Position numbers and translations under genes: made by a program
Notes under the pieces: generated by a model
The model's database searches: none
The model's input: only the letters and a program-made list of their open reading frames with translations
Told to the model about the DNA's origin: nothing
Source of the DNA: SAR92 clade bacterium
GTDB taxonomy: Bacteria > Pseudomonadota > Gammaproteobacteria > Pseudomonadales > Porticoccaceae
Assembly: GCA_014381985.1 (NCBI GenBank)
Contig: JACNKP010000033.1
Location: forward strand, 94,318-158,317
DNA length: 64,000 nt
Direction: 5' to 3'
Shown here: piece by piece, positions 35,188 to 44,394 of the stretch
Layout of the letters: every line of letters begins with the position of its first letter
Position numbering within the stretch: position 1 is the stretch's first letter

Positions 35188-36102
35188 ATGAGGCAACTCT
35201 CAGGCCGCTGGAAGCTCGGCTTATTGTTGGCTGCAAGCACCGCATTGATGTGGGGTGTTCTACCCGTTATGTTGTCGGGCTTACTTAACACTCTAGACCC
35301 CATCACCACCACTTTTTTTAGGTTTTTTGTGGCGGCGATACTTATTACCCCCTATTTGATTGTTCAGCGAAAACTGGTCAATCGTCGTAAAATGGCCTCA
35401 TTTAATTTAGTGTTGCAACTTTTGTCTGCGGGGTTACTCCTAACTATTAACTATGCCCTTTATATTTTGGGTCTTGAAAAAACCTCTCCAGAAGCATCTC
35501 AGGTAATGATGCAAATCGCCCCCGTACTGCTTTTGCTCGCAGGTGTTTGGGTCTTTAAAGAACAGTTTTCCCCTCTACAGTGGATTGGTTTTATTATCTT
35601 TGTCAGTGGTCTAATCATGTTTTTCAGCCCACGATTTGACGATGTTTTTATCTCTCTTAGCGATTACGGTATCGGATTACTAATGCTCATGGCCTCGGCA
35701 GTGAGTTGGGTGGGTTACGCGATTATTCAGAAAGTATTGCTACGGGAATTTAACGCCGAAGAAACAATGCTAGTGTTCTACTGGATCGGCGCTCTTGTGT
35801 TTTTACCTTTCTCAAGTTTTGACAGCTTGGAGCAATTAACCTCCCTTCAATGGTTACTGTTACTTCTTTGTGGTTGTAATACGCTGATAGCTTACGGCTG
35901 TTTCTCTGAAGCGATGGTGCATGTCGAGGCATCAAGAGTGAGTGCTGTTATTGCGATGACACCACTGGTGACTGTTTCTATTGTTCAACTTATCCCCCTA
36001 CCTGGAATTACTGCTGAACCTCTCATTGTCATCTCTCTGTTCGGGGCTCTCTGCGTTATCGGTGGTTCAGTTATCACCGCAACCGGCAAAATCAAACTCT
36101 AG
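35188..36102 (+). CDS. EamA/DMT-superfamily permease
   Basis: Ten-helix transporter with two EamA repeats (about residues 12-140 and 155-295). It has 304 residues; ALMWGVLPVMLSGLL and SPEASQVMMQIAPVLLLLAGV are in the first repeat, and HVEASRVSAVIAMTPLVTV in the second. The substrate is unknown; members export amino acids or metabolites. It follows ychF by 18 bp and may be co-transcribed. Confidence 0.88.
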   Translation: MRQLSGRWKLGLLLAASTALMWGVLPVMLSGLLNTLDPITTTFFRFFVAAILITPYLIVQRKLVNRRKMASFNLVLQLLSAGLLLTINYALYILGLEKTSPEASQVMMQIAPVLLLLAGVWVFKEQFSPLQWIGFIIFVSGLIMFFSPRFDDVFISLSDYGIGLLMLMASAVSWVGYAIIQKVLLREFNAEETMLVFYWIGALVFLPFSSFDSLEQLTSLQWLLLLLCGCNTLIAYGCFSEAMVHVEASRVSAVIAMTPLVTVSIVQLIPLPGITAEPLIVISLFGALCVIGGSVITATGKIKL

Positions 36103-36196
36103 TTTTAAAATTCAATCCTAGTCCACACTTTATAAATAACGTTTTGTCGCAAACAGGTATTCCCAAAAGCTAAAAATTCGTTAGCATGAGAGCAAA

Positions 36197-36220
36197 TATA
36201 AATAGCTGACACCTGTCGGC
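36197..36220 (+). promoter_or_regulatory. Putative -10 and operator of the catabolic operon
   Basis: A TATAAA (36197-36202) is followed after two bases by the imperfect palindrome GCTGACA-CC-TGTCGGC (36205-36220, six of seven arm positions matching). It ends 18 bp before the first gene, whose Shine-Dalgarno AAGGA follows. The position suits a repressor site. No cognate regulator is in the operon, since the nearby LysR gene belongs to ilvC. Confidence 0.4.
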
Positions 36221-36238
36221 TAACAGAAGGATATCACC

Positions 36239-37108
36239 ATGATCGCTGGCTTTAATGCACTAGCTTTCCCTAGTGAGTGCCCATCAGAATATATTCCTCT
36301 AGATAATGAACCCCCATTTATTGCTGCTCAACATCTGTCATTAGAGTTCCCAGACTCAATTTTTTCTCTGCATGATCTTGGCTACTCTGATCAAGACATA
36401 GCTACCTGCGAGTCATCGTTCGGTTACAGCAATGCTTTTCGTATTCTGTCTGATGAAGGTGTTGCCCTAATGAAAGATATTTGTGAACGCATCTATCAGA
36501 ACCGTAATGCAAGCGCAGGTACAGGCGCTAACCGGCTCGGCAGTTATGCGCGTGGCGCCGGTTACCGATCCAAATTTATTCGCGATTTTTGCGATAGCCC
36601 AGAACTCGCAGCCCATTTATCTGCTATTGCCAATATCACCCTTGGGCGTCACTCAGTGCCGGCTGTTGCGTGCGGCATTAACTATGCCCCTGATGATATT
36701 ACCAAAGCTGTGGATACTTGGCATGTCGACTCAGTGAGTTACGATATCGTAATGATGTTATCTGACCCGAATCAGATAAAAGGTGGTGAGTTCCAGATCT
36801 TTAATGGCACTAAGCAAGAGGGAAGAGAGATATTAGGCATTAGTGGCGAAGAAGGTATGGACACTCAGTTGCCTGAGGATCGAGTCATTACCCTGCCGTT
36901 TCCCGCTGCCGGTTACGGTTTTCTACAGCAGGGCAATATGATCTTCCACCGCGCTTGTCGACTGCAGGAGAAAGCTGATCGAATTACCATGGTGCCCTCA
37001 TTTGAGGTTCTGCCTCGGAGTGCAATGGATGCAACCAATTCAATTAACATGTCTAACTGGGCCGACCCAGGTATACAACAGGAGTTGGCACGCCATGAAA
37101 TTTGGTGA
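36239..37108 (+). CDS. 2-oxoglutarate/Fe(II)-dependent oxygenase-like protein
   Basis: A 289-residue protein with the facial-triad pattern of 2OG-Fe(II) oxygenases: HVD in TWHVDSVS near residue 162, and the distal His in MIFHRACRLQ near 240 with a downstream Arg (KADRITMV) that could hold 2-oxoglutarate. AAGGA lies 7 nt before the ATG. First gene of a six-gene operon. The substrate is unknown. The frame ends at TGA (37106-37108) but continues open for 43 codons and stops at the next gene's start, so the true protein may be about 333 residues (see the next entry). Confidence 0.75.
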   Translation: MIAGFNALAFPSECPSEYIPLDNEPPFIAAQHLSLEFPDSIFSLHDLGYSDQDIATCESSFGYSNAFRILSDEGVALMKDICERIYQNRNASAGTGANRLGSYARGAGYRSKFIRDFCDSPELAAHLSAIANITLGRHSVPAVACGINYAPDDITKAVDTWHVDSVSYDIVMMLSDPNQIKGGEFQIFNGTKQEGREILGISGEEGMDTQLPEDRVITLPFPAAGYGFLQQGNMIFHRACRLQEKADRITMVPSFEVLPRSAMDATNSINMSNWADPGIQQELARHEIW

Positions 37109-37240
37109 GCTTCAGCGCGTCTTGATAAATTACTCGACGAAGTCAGCCTTAATGACAACCCAACAAAACTAGCCGCTAATATTGACAACGCCATCTGTAA
37201 ACTACTAGCCTTCAAAAACAACCTTGAGGAACACCATTAA
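37109..37240 (+). other. Coding-like continuation of the oxygenase frame after an in-frame TGA
   Basis: In the oxygenase frame, directly after the TGA, 43 sense codons read like ordinary protein (SARLDKLLDEVSLNDNPTKL, then LAANIDNAICKLL) and end at a TAA whose last A is the first base of the next ATG (TAATG). There is no ATG, GTG or TTG in this stretch to start a separate protein. It looks like the original C-terminus, an amphipathic helix, cut off by one point change such as CGA or TGG to TGA. Confidence 0.6.
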
Positions 37241-38211
37241 TGAGCGATCTATCTAACCTTGAGGGGCGGGCAGTGCTAGTGACTGGAGCGGCCGGCTGTA
37301 TTGGTGCTTGGACGGTTAAACTACTGACAGAAATAGGAGCTGTGCCAGTGGTCTTTGACCTCACCGACAATCGACAGCGATTAGAGTTGATTATGAATGG
37401 TGCCGAGTCAGTGACTTGGGAGTTAGGTGATATAACCGATTTTGAGCGACTCCAAGCGGTCGCAGAAAAGCATAATATCGAGGCTATTATTCACTTGGCT
37501 GCACTTCAGGTGCCCTTTTGTAAAACTGACCCGGTTGGCAGCACAAAAATTAATGTCATTGGCAGCACGCACATTTTAGAACTGGCGCGCCTAAGAGGAA
37601 TTACACGGCTAAGTTATGCCAGCTCCATTGCCGCCCAAGCTATGGATAATAACGAATGGTTAGCCACCCTATATGGCGCCCACAAGGTCTGTACCGAACA
37701 AATGTCTGCCGTCTATTGGCAGGATTGGAAAGTACCCAGCGTTGGTATCCGTCCCGCTATTATTTATGGGCCTGGCCGTGATCAAGGCATGAGTTCAGCG
37801 CCAACGGTGGCTATGTTGGCGGCCGCGGTGGGTGATTCTTATCAAATTCCTTTCTCAGGCAACATTAGCTATGTCCATGTTGAAGACGCGGCACTGCGCT
37901 TTGTTGCTGCAGTATCAAAGTCATCTGTCGGCTCCTATGTGTTTGATCTGGACGGCACTCCCGCCGATATTGGGCAGGTTATATCTCTAATAGAGTCCGA
38001 ACAAACGAATGCTACGATAAGCTACACCGGCGATCCAATGCCCTTTCCAGCAGAATCTGACAACGGACTGCTCAATCAATTTTTGGACATTCCTGGCTGT
38101 CGACCTATGGCTCAAGGCGTAGCCGACACCATTGCTGTGTTTGGCCAGGCGAAAGAAAGGGGTGTTGATCTTAAACAATTACTCGACGTTACTATTAGGA
38201 GAAGCGCTTGA
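37240..38211 (+). CDS. NAD-dependent epimerase/dehydratase (extended SDR)
   Basis: Extended SDR of 323 residues. The nucleotide motif is VLVTGAAGCIGAWTVKLL, HLAALQVPF is the conserved segment after beta-4, and the active site is SYASSIAAQ with LYGAHKVCTEQ (YxxxK). Substrates of this family are usually sugars, sugar nucleotides or sugar acids. It starts at the TAATG junction with the oxygenase frame and overlaps the following gene by 4 bp, so it is firmly part of the operon. Confidence 0.85.
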   Translation: MSDLSNLEGRAVLVTGAAGCIGAWTVKLLTEIGAVPVVFDLTDNRQRLELIMNGAESVTWELGDITDFERLQAVAEKHNIEAIIHLAALQVPFCKTDPVGSTKINVIGSTHILELARLRGITRLSYASSIAAQAMDNNEWLATLYGAHKVCTEQMSAVYWQDWKVPSVGIRPAIIYGPGRDQGMSSAPTVAMLAAAVGDSYQIPFSGNISYVHVEDAALRFVAAVSKSSVGSYVFDLDGTPADIGQVISLIESEQTNATISYTGDPMPFPAESDNGLLNQFLDIPGCRPMAQGVADTIAVFGQAKERGVDLKQLLDVTIRRSA

Positions 38212-39065
38212 AGCTTATTCGCTTTGGAAAAAAGGGTGCTGAAAAGCCTGGGATTATTGACCCAACCGGTACGTTCAGAGATCTCAGTAATTACATCGAT
38301 GACTGGTCATACAAAACCTTGAATCACGATACGCTTAATGATCTAAAGAACCGTGATCTAACTCAATTTCCTATTATTTCATCAGAGGTGCGTCTAGCCG
38401 CGCCGGTCGACCGGGTGGGTAAAATTGTGGGCTGCGCCCTCACCTACGGAAAGCATGCGGCAGAAGCCGGCTTAGAACCTCCTGAAGAGCCAATGTTTAT
38501 GCTCACTGCACCCAGTGCAATTAACGGCCCAAATGATGACGTTGTGATTCCTCGCGATGGAACCCAGCTCGACTGGGAAGCTGAATTGGCCGTGGTGTTT
38601 TGTAAAGCTGGCAGTTACATACCTGTTGAAAATGCCATGGATTATGTGGCCGGTTTTTGCGTTAGTAATGATGTTTCTGAACGCGTCTTCCAGTTGGAGC
38701 GCGGAACTCAATGGACTAAAGGTAAGAGCGCTGACACATTAAAGCCCCTTGGCCCTTGGCTGGTTACTAGTGATGAGATTGATGATCCCAATAAGCTAGA
38801 GATCTCTCTGCAAGTAAATGGCAAAACCATGCAACACAGCAACACCTCAGACATGATGTATAGCATTGCAGAACTGATCTCAACTATATCTCGCTATGTC
38901 AGCTGGCAACCTGGAGATGTCATGATGACTGGCACACCCCCAGGTGTTGGCTATGGCATGAAACCGCAAGTTTATTTAAAGCCTGGCGATATTATGTCCG
39001 CACGTATTCAGTGTCTTGGTGAGCAACGCAATCAAGTTGTAGCCTACGCACAGGGCAAGGTCTAG
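38208..39065 (+). CDS. Fumarylacetoacetate hydrolase-family protein (2,4-diketo-3-deoxy-acid hydrolase-like)
   Basis: FAH-fold C-C hydrolase of 285 residues. Metal ligands are in DWEAELAVVF and the following SNDVSERVFQLERG; GDVMMTGTPPGVGYGMKP is the C-terminal signature. General appearance resembles hydrolases acting on 2,4-diketo-3-deoxy-L-fuconate or -rhamnonate, which release pyruvate. The start is TTG overlapping the previous stop (TTGA), with AGGAGA 6 nt upstream. It suits the last step of a sugar-acid route, with the SDRs as oxidising partners. Confidence 0.85.
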   Translation: MKLIRFGKKGAEKPGIIDPTGTFRDLSNYIDDWSYKTLNHDTLNDLKNRDLTQFPIISSEVRLAAPVDRVGKIVGCALTYGKHAAEAGLEPPEEPMFMLTAPSAINGPNDDVVIPRDGTQLDWEAELAVVFCKAGSYIPVENAMDYVAGFCVSNDVSERVFQLERGTQWTKGKSADTLKPLGPWLVTSDEIDDPNKLEISLQVNGKTMQHSNTSDMMYSIAELISTISRYVSWQPGDVMMTGTPPGVGYGMKPQVYLKPGDIMSARIQCLGEQRNQVVAYAQGKV

Positions 39066-39067
39066 AA

Positions 39068-39817
39068 ATGTCGTCTAAACGTATCGTTATCGTCACCGGC
39101 GGCTCTCAAAATATAGGTTTGAGTATTGCTCGGCGTTTTCAAAAATCCGGGGCAACTGTTATCTGTGCCGACCTAAACCCTCCTCAAGATAACTCTCTCA
39201 ATTTTATTGCAACCGACGTATCAAATGAAGCCAGCATCATGGCAATGATGGATCAGGTTGAGATGGATTTTGGTCACCTTGATGTGTTAGTTAACAACGC
39301 TGGTATCTGTATTGAAACCCCCATTCAAGATACCACCGAGCAACAGTGGGATCGCGTGATGGATATTAATATCAAAGGCACCTTTTTAACCACCAAACAC
39401 GCCCTTAGATTAATGAAAAACCCGGCTGCCACAGCCCCAGCAATTGTGAATATTAGCTCCATTGAAGGCTTGGGGGCTAATCCTCTGCATGCTGTATACG
39501 CCGCCTCGAAAGCCGCTGTAGCCGGCTTTACGCGCAACACAGCACTGGAATATGGCCCTTATGGTATTCGATGTAATGCCGTGGCACCAGGCTGGATCAA
39601 CACACCATTTAATGAGCGCTTACTGGCCCAATACCCCGATCGAGAAGCGGTTGATACGGAGATTGAGGCTCTTCATCCGGCTGGCCGATTAGGTGTTCCA
39701 GAAGATGTTGCCAATACGGTATTTTGGCTTGCAAGCTCTGAGGCTAGTTTTATTACTGGTCAAGAAATTATCTGCGATGGTGGCCGCTTAGCTAAGCTAC
39801 CACTGCCAAAACTGTGA
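39068..39817 (+). CDS. Short-chain dehydrogenase/reductase (first of two)
   Basis: Classical SDR of 249 residues. TGGSQNIGLSIA binds NAD(P), DVLVNNAGIC follows, and the catalytic residues are in VNISSIEG and YAASKAAV. An acidic Asp at the end of beta-2 (CADLNP) suggests NAD rather than NADP. The start is 2 bp after the FAH gene. Together with the FAH hydrolase it could be a 2-keto-3-deoxy-acid dehydrogenase, but the substrate is not shown by sequence. Confidence 0.85.
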   Translation: MSSKRIVIVTGGSQNIGLSIARRFQKSGATVICADLNPPQDNSLNFIATDVSNEASIMAMMDQVEMDFGHLDVLVNNAGICIETPIQDTTEQQWDRVMDINIKGTFLTTKHALRLMKNPAATAPAIVNISSIEGLGANPLHAVYAASKAAVAGFTRNTALEYGPYGIRCNAVAPGWINTPFNERLLAQYPDREAVDTEIEALHPAGRLGVPEDVANTVFWLASSEASFITGQEIICDGGRLAKLPLPKL

Positions 39818-39823
39818 GGTCAT

Positions 39824-40612
39824 ATGACTAGTAATATAGACACCCCAGGATCAGCCAGAAACCTGCATAATAAATTGGTTCTCATCACCGGTGGTGCCAG
39901 CGGCGTCGGGTTAGAGTGCGCCAAACACTTTGCTCGATTAGGCGCACAACTGCTTCTCATTGGTCGCAATAGTGAAAAATTAACGATTGCCTGCGAGATG
40001 CTGACCAAGCAATTTGATGTTCGTGCCCACAGTTTTGCCGGCGATGTTCGAGATTCAGCGTTTGCCAATGCTGCGGTGGCCTACGCTAAGAATTCTTTGG
40101 ACTGCACGGTTGATGTACTGATTAATAATGCAGGTACAATTTTTCGCGCACATGGCTGTGAAACGGAGGACCAACAGTGGCAAGATGTCTTCGACGTCAA
40201 TGTTAATGGCGTATTTTACTTCAGTCGAGCGGTGGCCAACCAAATGACTAAGGGTGGTGCAATCGTCAATATTTCATCAACCTGCGGCAGTGTGGGTTCC
40301 GCCGGACTCGCGGCCTACTGCGCCAGCAAGGGCGCTGTTAACATGCTCACCAAAACTATGGCTTTAGAGCTTGCGGCACAACACATTAACGTAAATGCAG
40401 TTGCTCCCGGTGCGATTAATTCACCTATGCTGTTCTCAAAACATACTGACGGAACCACCGACAACAGTGTTGTAGAGCGCAATATTGCTTCAATTCCAAT
40501 TGGCGCGATTGCAGAACCTCAAGAGGTTGCCCGAGCCGTAGTATTTTTATGCCAAGAGAAACATATTACGGGAGAAATAATGGCGCTGGATGGCGGTTAT
40601 ACAGCAGCCTAA
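39824..40612 (+). CDS. Short-chain dehydrogenase/reductase (second of two)
   Basis: Classical SDR of 262 residues: ITGGASGVGLECAKHF, DVLINNAGTIF, VNISSTCGSVG and YCASKGAVN. The beta-2 end reads LIGRNSEKL, with Arg after Gly, which fits NADP better than NAD. So the two adjacent SDRs may use different cofactors (inference). Six bp separate it from the previous SDR gene. Confidence 0.85.
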   Translation: MTSNIDTPGSARNLHNKLVLITGGASGVGLECAKHFARLGAQLLLIGRNSEKLTIACEMLTKQFDVRAHSFAGDVRDSAFANAAVAYAKNSLDCTVDVLINNAGTIFRAHGCETEDQQWQDVFDVNVNGVFYFSRAVANQMTKGGAIVNISSTCGSVGSAGLAAYCASKGAVNMLTKTMALELAAQHINVNAVAPGAINSPMLFSKHTDGTTDNSVVERNIASIPIGAIAEPQEVARAVVFLCQEKHITGEIMALDGGYTAA

Positions 40613-40651
40613 GAGGATAGGACTACTTACTATAAGAACCGAGATGCTCTG

Positions 40652-41755
40652 ATGAAAATTTCCAAAATCGTTATTTATCAGCATGACCTGCCCGTCAAAA
40701 ATGGCCCCTATAAAATGGCGAATGCCAACGTCGACTGTTTAGACACAACCCTAGTAAAGCTGGTGAGTGACTGTGGGTTGGTAGGCTGGGGAGAAACCTG
40801 CCCCGTTGGGCCAACCTATGCCCCTAGTCATGGTGCAGGTGCCCGAGCAGCATTAATGGAAATGGCGCCGGGTCTAATTGGTCAAAACCCATCGCAACCA
40901 CAGCTGTTGCATAGAGCAATGAATGGGCTGCTCAATGGCCACAATTATGCCAAGGCGGCGATTGATATTGCAGCCTATGACCTACTGGGAAAGAAGACTG
41001 GTCTGCCAATCTGTGAACTTCTTGGTGGCGCAGCAACAAACAACGTCCCCTCTTATTACGCTACTGCGGTGGGCCCAGCTGACGAAATAGCAAGATTAGC
41101 TGTTGAAAAATGCGCGGAGGGTTATCCCCGATTTCAAATTAAAATTGGCGGTCGACCCGTTGATATTGATATCGAGGTGATACACAAAGTCTGGGAAACC
41201 GTTGGCGCTAAGATGCGGCTAGCGGTGGATGGTAATCGCGGTTTAACCACGCGTGACGCACTGCGCCTAAGTAGTGAGTGCCAACATATTCCGTTTGTTT
41301 TCGAACAACCCTGCGACAGCCTCGAAGAGATCTCAGCTATCCGCCAACAACTCTCTCATCCGGTTTATATTGATGAAAGTGGCGTCAATATTAGTACCGT
41401 TATTAATGCCATTGGCTTAGGCATCGCAGATGGCTTTAGCATGAAGGTTACTCGCATTGGAGGCCTGCAACCCATGAGTCTGTTTAGTGGAATTTGTGAA
41501 GCTCGCAATTTGCCACACACTTGTGATGATGCCTGGGGTGGAGATATTATCGCTGCGGCCTGTGTCCATATGGGCGCCACTATTAAACCAAACCTTTTCG
41601 AAGGAACCTGGTTAGCTCAACCCTATATTGAAGGACACTACGACTCGAACAACGGCATTAAAATTAAAGACGGACATATTAAACTACCTGAGGGTGCAGG
41701 CTTAGGTGTAGTGCCCGATGAAGGTATGTTTACCAATGAAGTGGCTAGTTTTTAA
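40652..41755 (+). CDS. Enolase-superfamily protein, hydroxyproline-betaine epimerase-like
   Basis: Muconate-lactonising subgroup member of 367 residues. The opening [20 protein letters not shown] and [15 protein letters not shown] closely recall HpbD (4-hydroxyproline betaine 2-epimerase). Catalytic lysines are in RFQIKIGG and [13 protein letters not shown]; metal ligands are in AVDGNRG, FEQPC and [21 protein letters not shown] is also shared. The comparison is from memory, so an acid-sugar dehydratase or another betaine epimerase/racemase is possible. It is the last gene of the operon, 39 bp after the second SDR. Confidence 0.75.
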   Translation: MKISKIVIYQHDLPVKNGPYKMANANVDCLDTTLVKLVSDCGLVGWGETCPVGPTYAPSHGAGARAALMEMAPGLIGQNPSQPQLLHRAMNGLLNGHNYAKAAIDIAAYDLLGKKTGLPICELLGGAATNNVPSYYATAVGPADEIARLAVEKCAEGYPRFQIKIGGRPVDIDIEVIHKVWETVGAKMRLAVDGNRGLTTRDALRLSSECQHIPFVFEQPCDSLEEISAIRQQLSHPVYIDESGVNISTVINAIGLGIADGFSMKVTRIGGLQPMSLFSGICEARNLPHTCDDAWGGDIIAAACVHMGATIKPNLFEGTWLAQPYIEGHYDSNNGIKIKDGHIKLPEGAGLGVVPDEGMFTNEVASF

Positions 41756-41770
41756 AGCAAGTCATTAAGG

Positions 41771-42652
41771 CTAGTTATTGGGTGCCAACGATAAAAATGC
41801 TGCAACCACTGGGTCCTCTAAATTCCGCTTAAAACAGCAAAGCCCCAAATCAAAAGGGATAATTTGCGTATCAGGTAACAGGTCCACGAGATCTTTCACC
41901 GGACTATTATCGGCCACCACAATGGGCGACAAGCCGATGCCGAAGCCCAAGGCCACCATACTCACCAGAGCCTCTTGCCCCGACACCTGAGCATACACAT
42001 TCGGCCGACCCGCGTGTTTGTGCCGAAACCACTGTTCAAAGCGCTTTCTGGCAACCCCATGTTCAGGCAGAATAATGGGTACATTTGCCCAATCTACGCT
42101 ATCCGCCTGAAGCGCTTTTTTCACCGCACCGTTTATCTTTGGCGTTGCAATGCCTAAGGGCACAGTCGCTATGCTCTGGAAATGAATGCTGCTGGAGAGA
42201 TCATCCGGTTTCGCCGCTATGGCAAGGTCAACGCCTTGATTCTTAATTTGGTCAATACCATCCGCCGCATCTCCGGTATCAAGATAAATATCAACATTGG
42301 GGTGCGCTTGCCTAAACTTCTCTAATAACGGTGGTAAATAGGCATAGGATGCCGTCACAGAACAATAAATATTTAGTGACCCCGACAACTTTTTTTGCGT
42401 CTGGTTAAGGGATTGCTTGAGCAATTCAAGCTGATCTATTTGCTGCTCAACATAGGTTAAAAACTGCTGGCCCTCCTTGGTCAGGACAACCGATCGATTA
42501 TCGCGAATCAACAGCTGGCTCCCCAACTGCTCTTCCAGCCGTTGAATCGCTCGGCTCAAGGTGGATGGGCTGACGTGATTGGCAGCCGCGGTTTTACCGA
42601 AGTGCAAACTACCAGCAAGATGTTGAAACAGGCTCATTGATCGAATATCCAT
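41771..42652 (-). CDS. ilvY: LysR-type regulator IlvY
   Basis: Activator of ilvC that responds to acetohydroxy acids. It has 293 residues. The N-terminal HTH has HFGKTAAANHVSPSTLSRAI, and QRLEEQLGSQLLIRDNRSV follows. The effector domain has SGSLNIYCSVTASYAYLPPLL, close to E. coli IlvY. It is divergent from ilvC with 169 bp between, the classical ilvY-ilvC arrangement. It is therefore not the regulator of the catabolic operon whose 3' end it faces. Confidence 0.93.
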   Translation of the reverse strand: MDIRSMSLFQHLAGSLHFGKTAAANHVSPSTLSRAIQRLEEQLGSQLLIRDNRSVVLTKEGQQFLTYVEQQIDQLELLKQSLNQTQKKLSGSLNIYCSVTASYAYLPPLLEKFRQAHPNVDIYLDTGDAADGIDQIKNQGVDLAIAAKPDDLSSSIHFQSIATVPLGIATPKINGAVKKALQADSVDWANVPIILPEHGVARKRFEQWFRHKHAGRPNVYAQVSGQEALVSMVALGFGIGLSPIVVADNSPVKDLVDLLPDTQIIPFDLGLCCFKRNLEDPVVAAFLSLAPNN

Positions 42653-42679
42653 ACCGAATGGTACTCAATACCTATCGTT

Positions 42680-42727
42680 ATTGCAAAATATGAAACGCTA
42701 TGTTGTATACATATCGTTTTAAGCAAT
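42680..42727. promoter_or_regulatory. Putative IlvY operator between ilvY and ilvC
   Basis: Nested inverted repeats: ATTGC (42680-42684) with GCAAT (42723-42727), and AAACG (42693-42697) with CGTTT (42715-42719). Between them lies TGTATACA (42704-42711). Paired half-sites in a divergent LysR promoter are expected for IlvY. The precise sites are inferred. Confidence 0.5.
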
Positions 42728-42821
42728 GATATTTTTTAGTTACACTGCGCAGCCCAAGGCCAAACCGCTTGGTATGACCATAATTGAATAACCAACCGCA
42801 CAGCGGTTACCGGAGAACACA

Positions 42822-44309
42822 ATGGCTAACTATTTCAATACTCTCAGCCTCAGCAGCAAGCTGAGTCAGTTGGGCAAATGTCGCTTTATGGATCGCAGTG
42901 AATTTACCGATGGTTGCGACCTCATTAAAGACTGGAACATCGTTATTATTGGTTGTGGCGCCCAAGGCCTTAATCAAGGTCTAAATATGCGCGACTCAGG
43001 ACTCAATATTTCCTATGCACTGCGCCCTCAAGCCATTGCCGAGAAACGTCAATCCTATCTTTGGGCCTCTGAGAACGGATTTACCGTGGGTACCGCCGAA
43101 GAACTCGTCCCTGCCGCTGACTTGGTGCTGAACTTAACCCCAGACAAGCAGCACACCGCCGCGGTTACTGCTGTAATGCCGCTAATGAAGCAAGACGCCA
43201 CTCTGGCTTACTCTCACGGCTTTAATATTGTAGAAGAAGGCATGCAGATCCGTCCTGACTTGACCGTTATTATGGTTGCGCCCAAGTGTCCCGGCACTGA
43301 AGTACGCGAAGAGTACAAGCGCGGCTTTGGCGTGCCAACACTCATTGCTGTGCACCCAGAAAATGACCCTAGAGGCAACGGCCACGCCATTGCTAAGGCC
43401 TATGCCTCAGGCACCGGTGGTGACCGTGCCGGCGTACTGGAATCATCCTTTATCGCCGAAGTTAAGTCCGACTTAATGGGCGAGCAAACTATCCTTTGCG
43501 GGATGTTGCAGACCGGCGCAATATTGGGCCACCAACAGTTACTAAACCTTGGTGTTGATGCAGCCTATGCTCGTAAGTTAATTCAGTACGGCTGGGAAAC
43601 AGTCACTGAAGGCCTCAAGCACGGTGGCATTACCAATATGATGGATCGTCTAAGTAATCCTGCAAAAATCAAAGCTTTTGATATGGCAGAAGAGTTAAAA
43701 GTGATGTTAGCGCCATTATTCCAAAAACATATGGATGACATTATTGAAGGTGAATTTTCACGCACCATGATGGTTGACTGGAATAACGATGACGCTAACC
43801 TTTTAAAGTGGCGCGCCCAAACCGCAGACACCAGCTTTGAGCAAGCTGCAGATTGTGATATTGAAATTACAGAGCAAGAGTACTATGACAAGGGTATCTA
43901 TCTTGTTGCCATGATCAAAGCCGGCGTTGAGCTAGCGTTTGACACCATGGTTGCCTCAGGCATTATCGAAGAGTCTGCCTATTATGAGTCACTGCACGAA
44001 ACCCCATTAATTGCCAACTGTATTGCCCGCAACAAACTCTATGAGATGAATGTGGTTATATCGGATACCGCTGAATACGGTAACTATTTGTTTACCCATG
44101 CTGCTGTGCCACTACTGCAAGCACACGCTGATGTATTGACCTTAGAGGACCTAGGCGGCGGTCTAACCGACCCCTCTAATGCCGTGGATAACATTCGCTT
44201 AATTGAAGTCAACGATGCCATTCGTGATCATGATGTAGAGATTATCGGTCATGAACTGCGCGGCTACATGACAGACATGAAGCGTATTGTAGAAACAGCT
44301 AACGATTGA
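42822..44309 (+). CDS. ilvC: Ketol-acid reductoisomerase (class II, long form)
   Basis: Converts acetolactate and acetohydroxybutyrate to dihydroxy acids for valine and isoleucine synthesis. It has 495 residues, the long enterobacterial type with a duplicated C-terminal domain. The NADPH motif is [45 protein letters not shown] and the later acidic metal-binding stretches are intact. Expression is probably induced through IlvY. A large hairpin follows the gene. Confidence 0.97.
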   Translation: MANYFNTLSLSSKLSQLGKCRFMDRSEFTDGCDLIKDWNIVIIGCGAQGLNQGLNMRDSGLNISYALRPQAIAEKRQSYLWASENGFTVGTAEELVPAADLVLNLTPDKQHTAAVTAVMPLMKQDATLAYSHGFNIVEEGMQIRPDLTVIMVAPKCPGTEVREEYKRGFGVPTLIAVHPENDPRGNGHAIAKAYASGTGGDRAGVLESSFIAEVKSDLMGEQTILCGMLQTGAILGHQQLLNLGVDAAYARKLIQYGWETVTEGLKHGGITNMMDRLSNPAKIKAFDMAEELKVMLAPLFQKHMDDIIEGEFSRTMMVDWNNDDANLLKWRAQTADTSFEQAADCDIEITEQEYYDKGIYLVAMIKAGVELAFDTMVASGIIEESAYYESLHETPLIANCIARNKLYEMNVVISDTAEYGNYLFTHAAVPLLQAHADVLTLEDLGGGLTDPSNAVDNIRLIEVNDAIRDHDVEIIGHELRGYMTDMKRIVETAND

Positions 44310-44350
44310 TATAAAGTGCCCGCAAAAGCAACTGGGCACTGACACCGATT

Positions 44351-44394
44351 AACCTAATTAGGCGATAAAGCGCCGTCTAATTAGGTTACTTTTC
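44351..44394. terminator. Bidirectional terminator between ilvC and the BCCT gene
   Basis: AACCTAATTAG (44351-44361) pairs perfectly with CTAATTAGGTT (44377-44387), with a small inner GCG/CGC stem. ACTTTT follows on the plus strand. The right arm covers the stop codon of the convergent BCCT gene. Confidence 0.8.

Noticed and set aside
37109..37239. Selenocysteine at the oxygenase TGA
   Set aside because: I see no SECIS-like hairpin right after the TGA, and the residue is at the end of the domain, not at a redox site.
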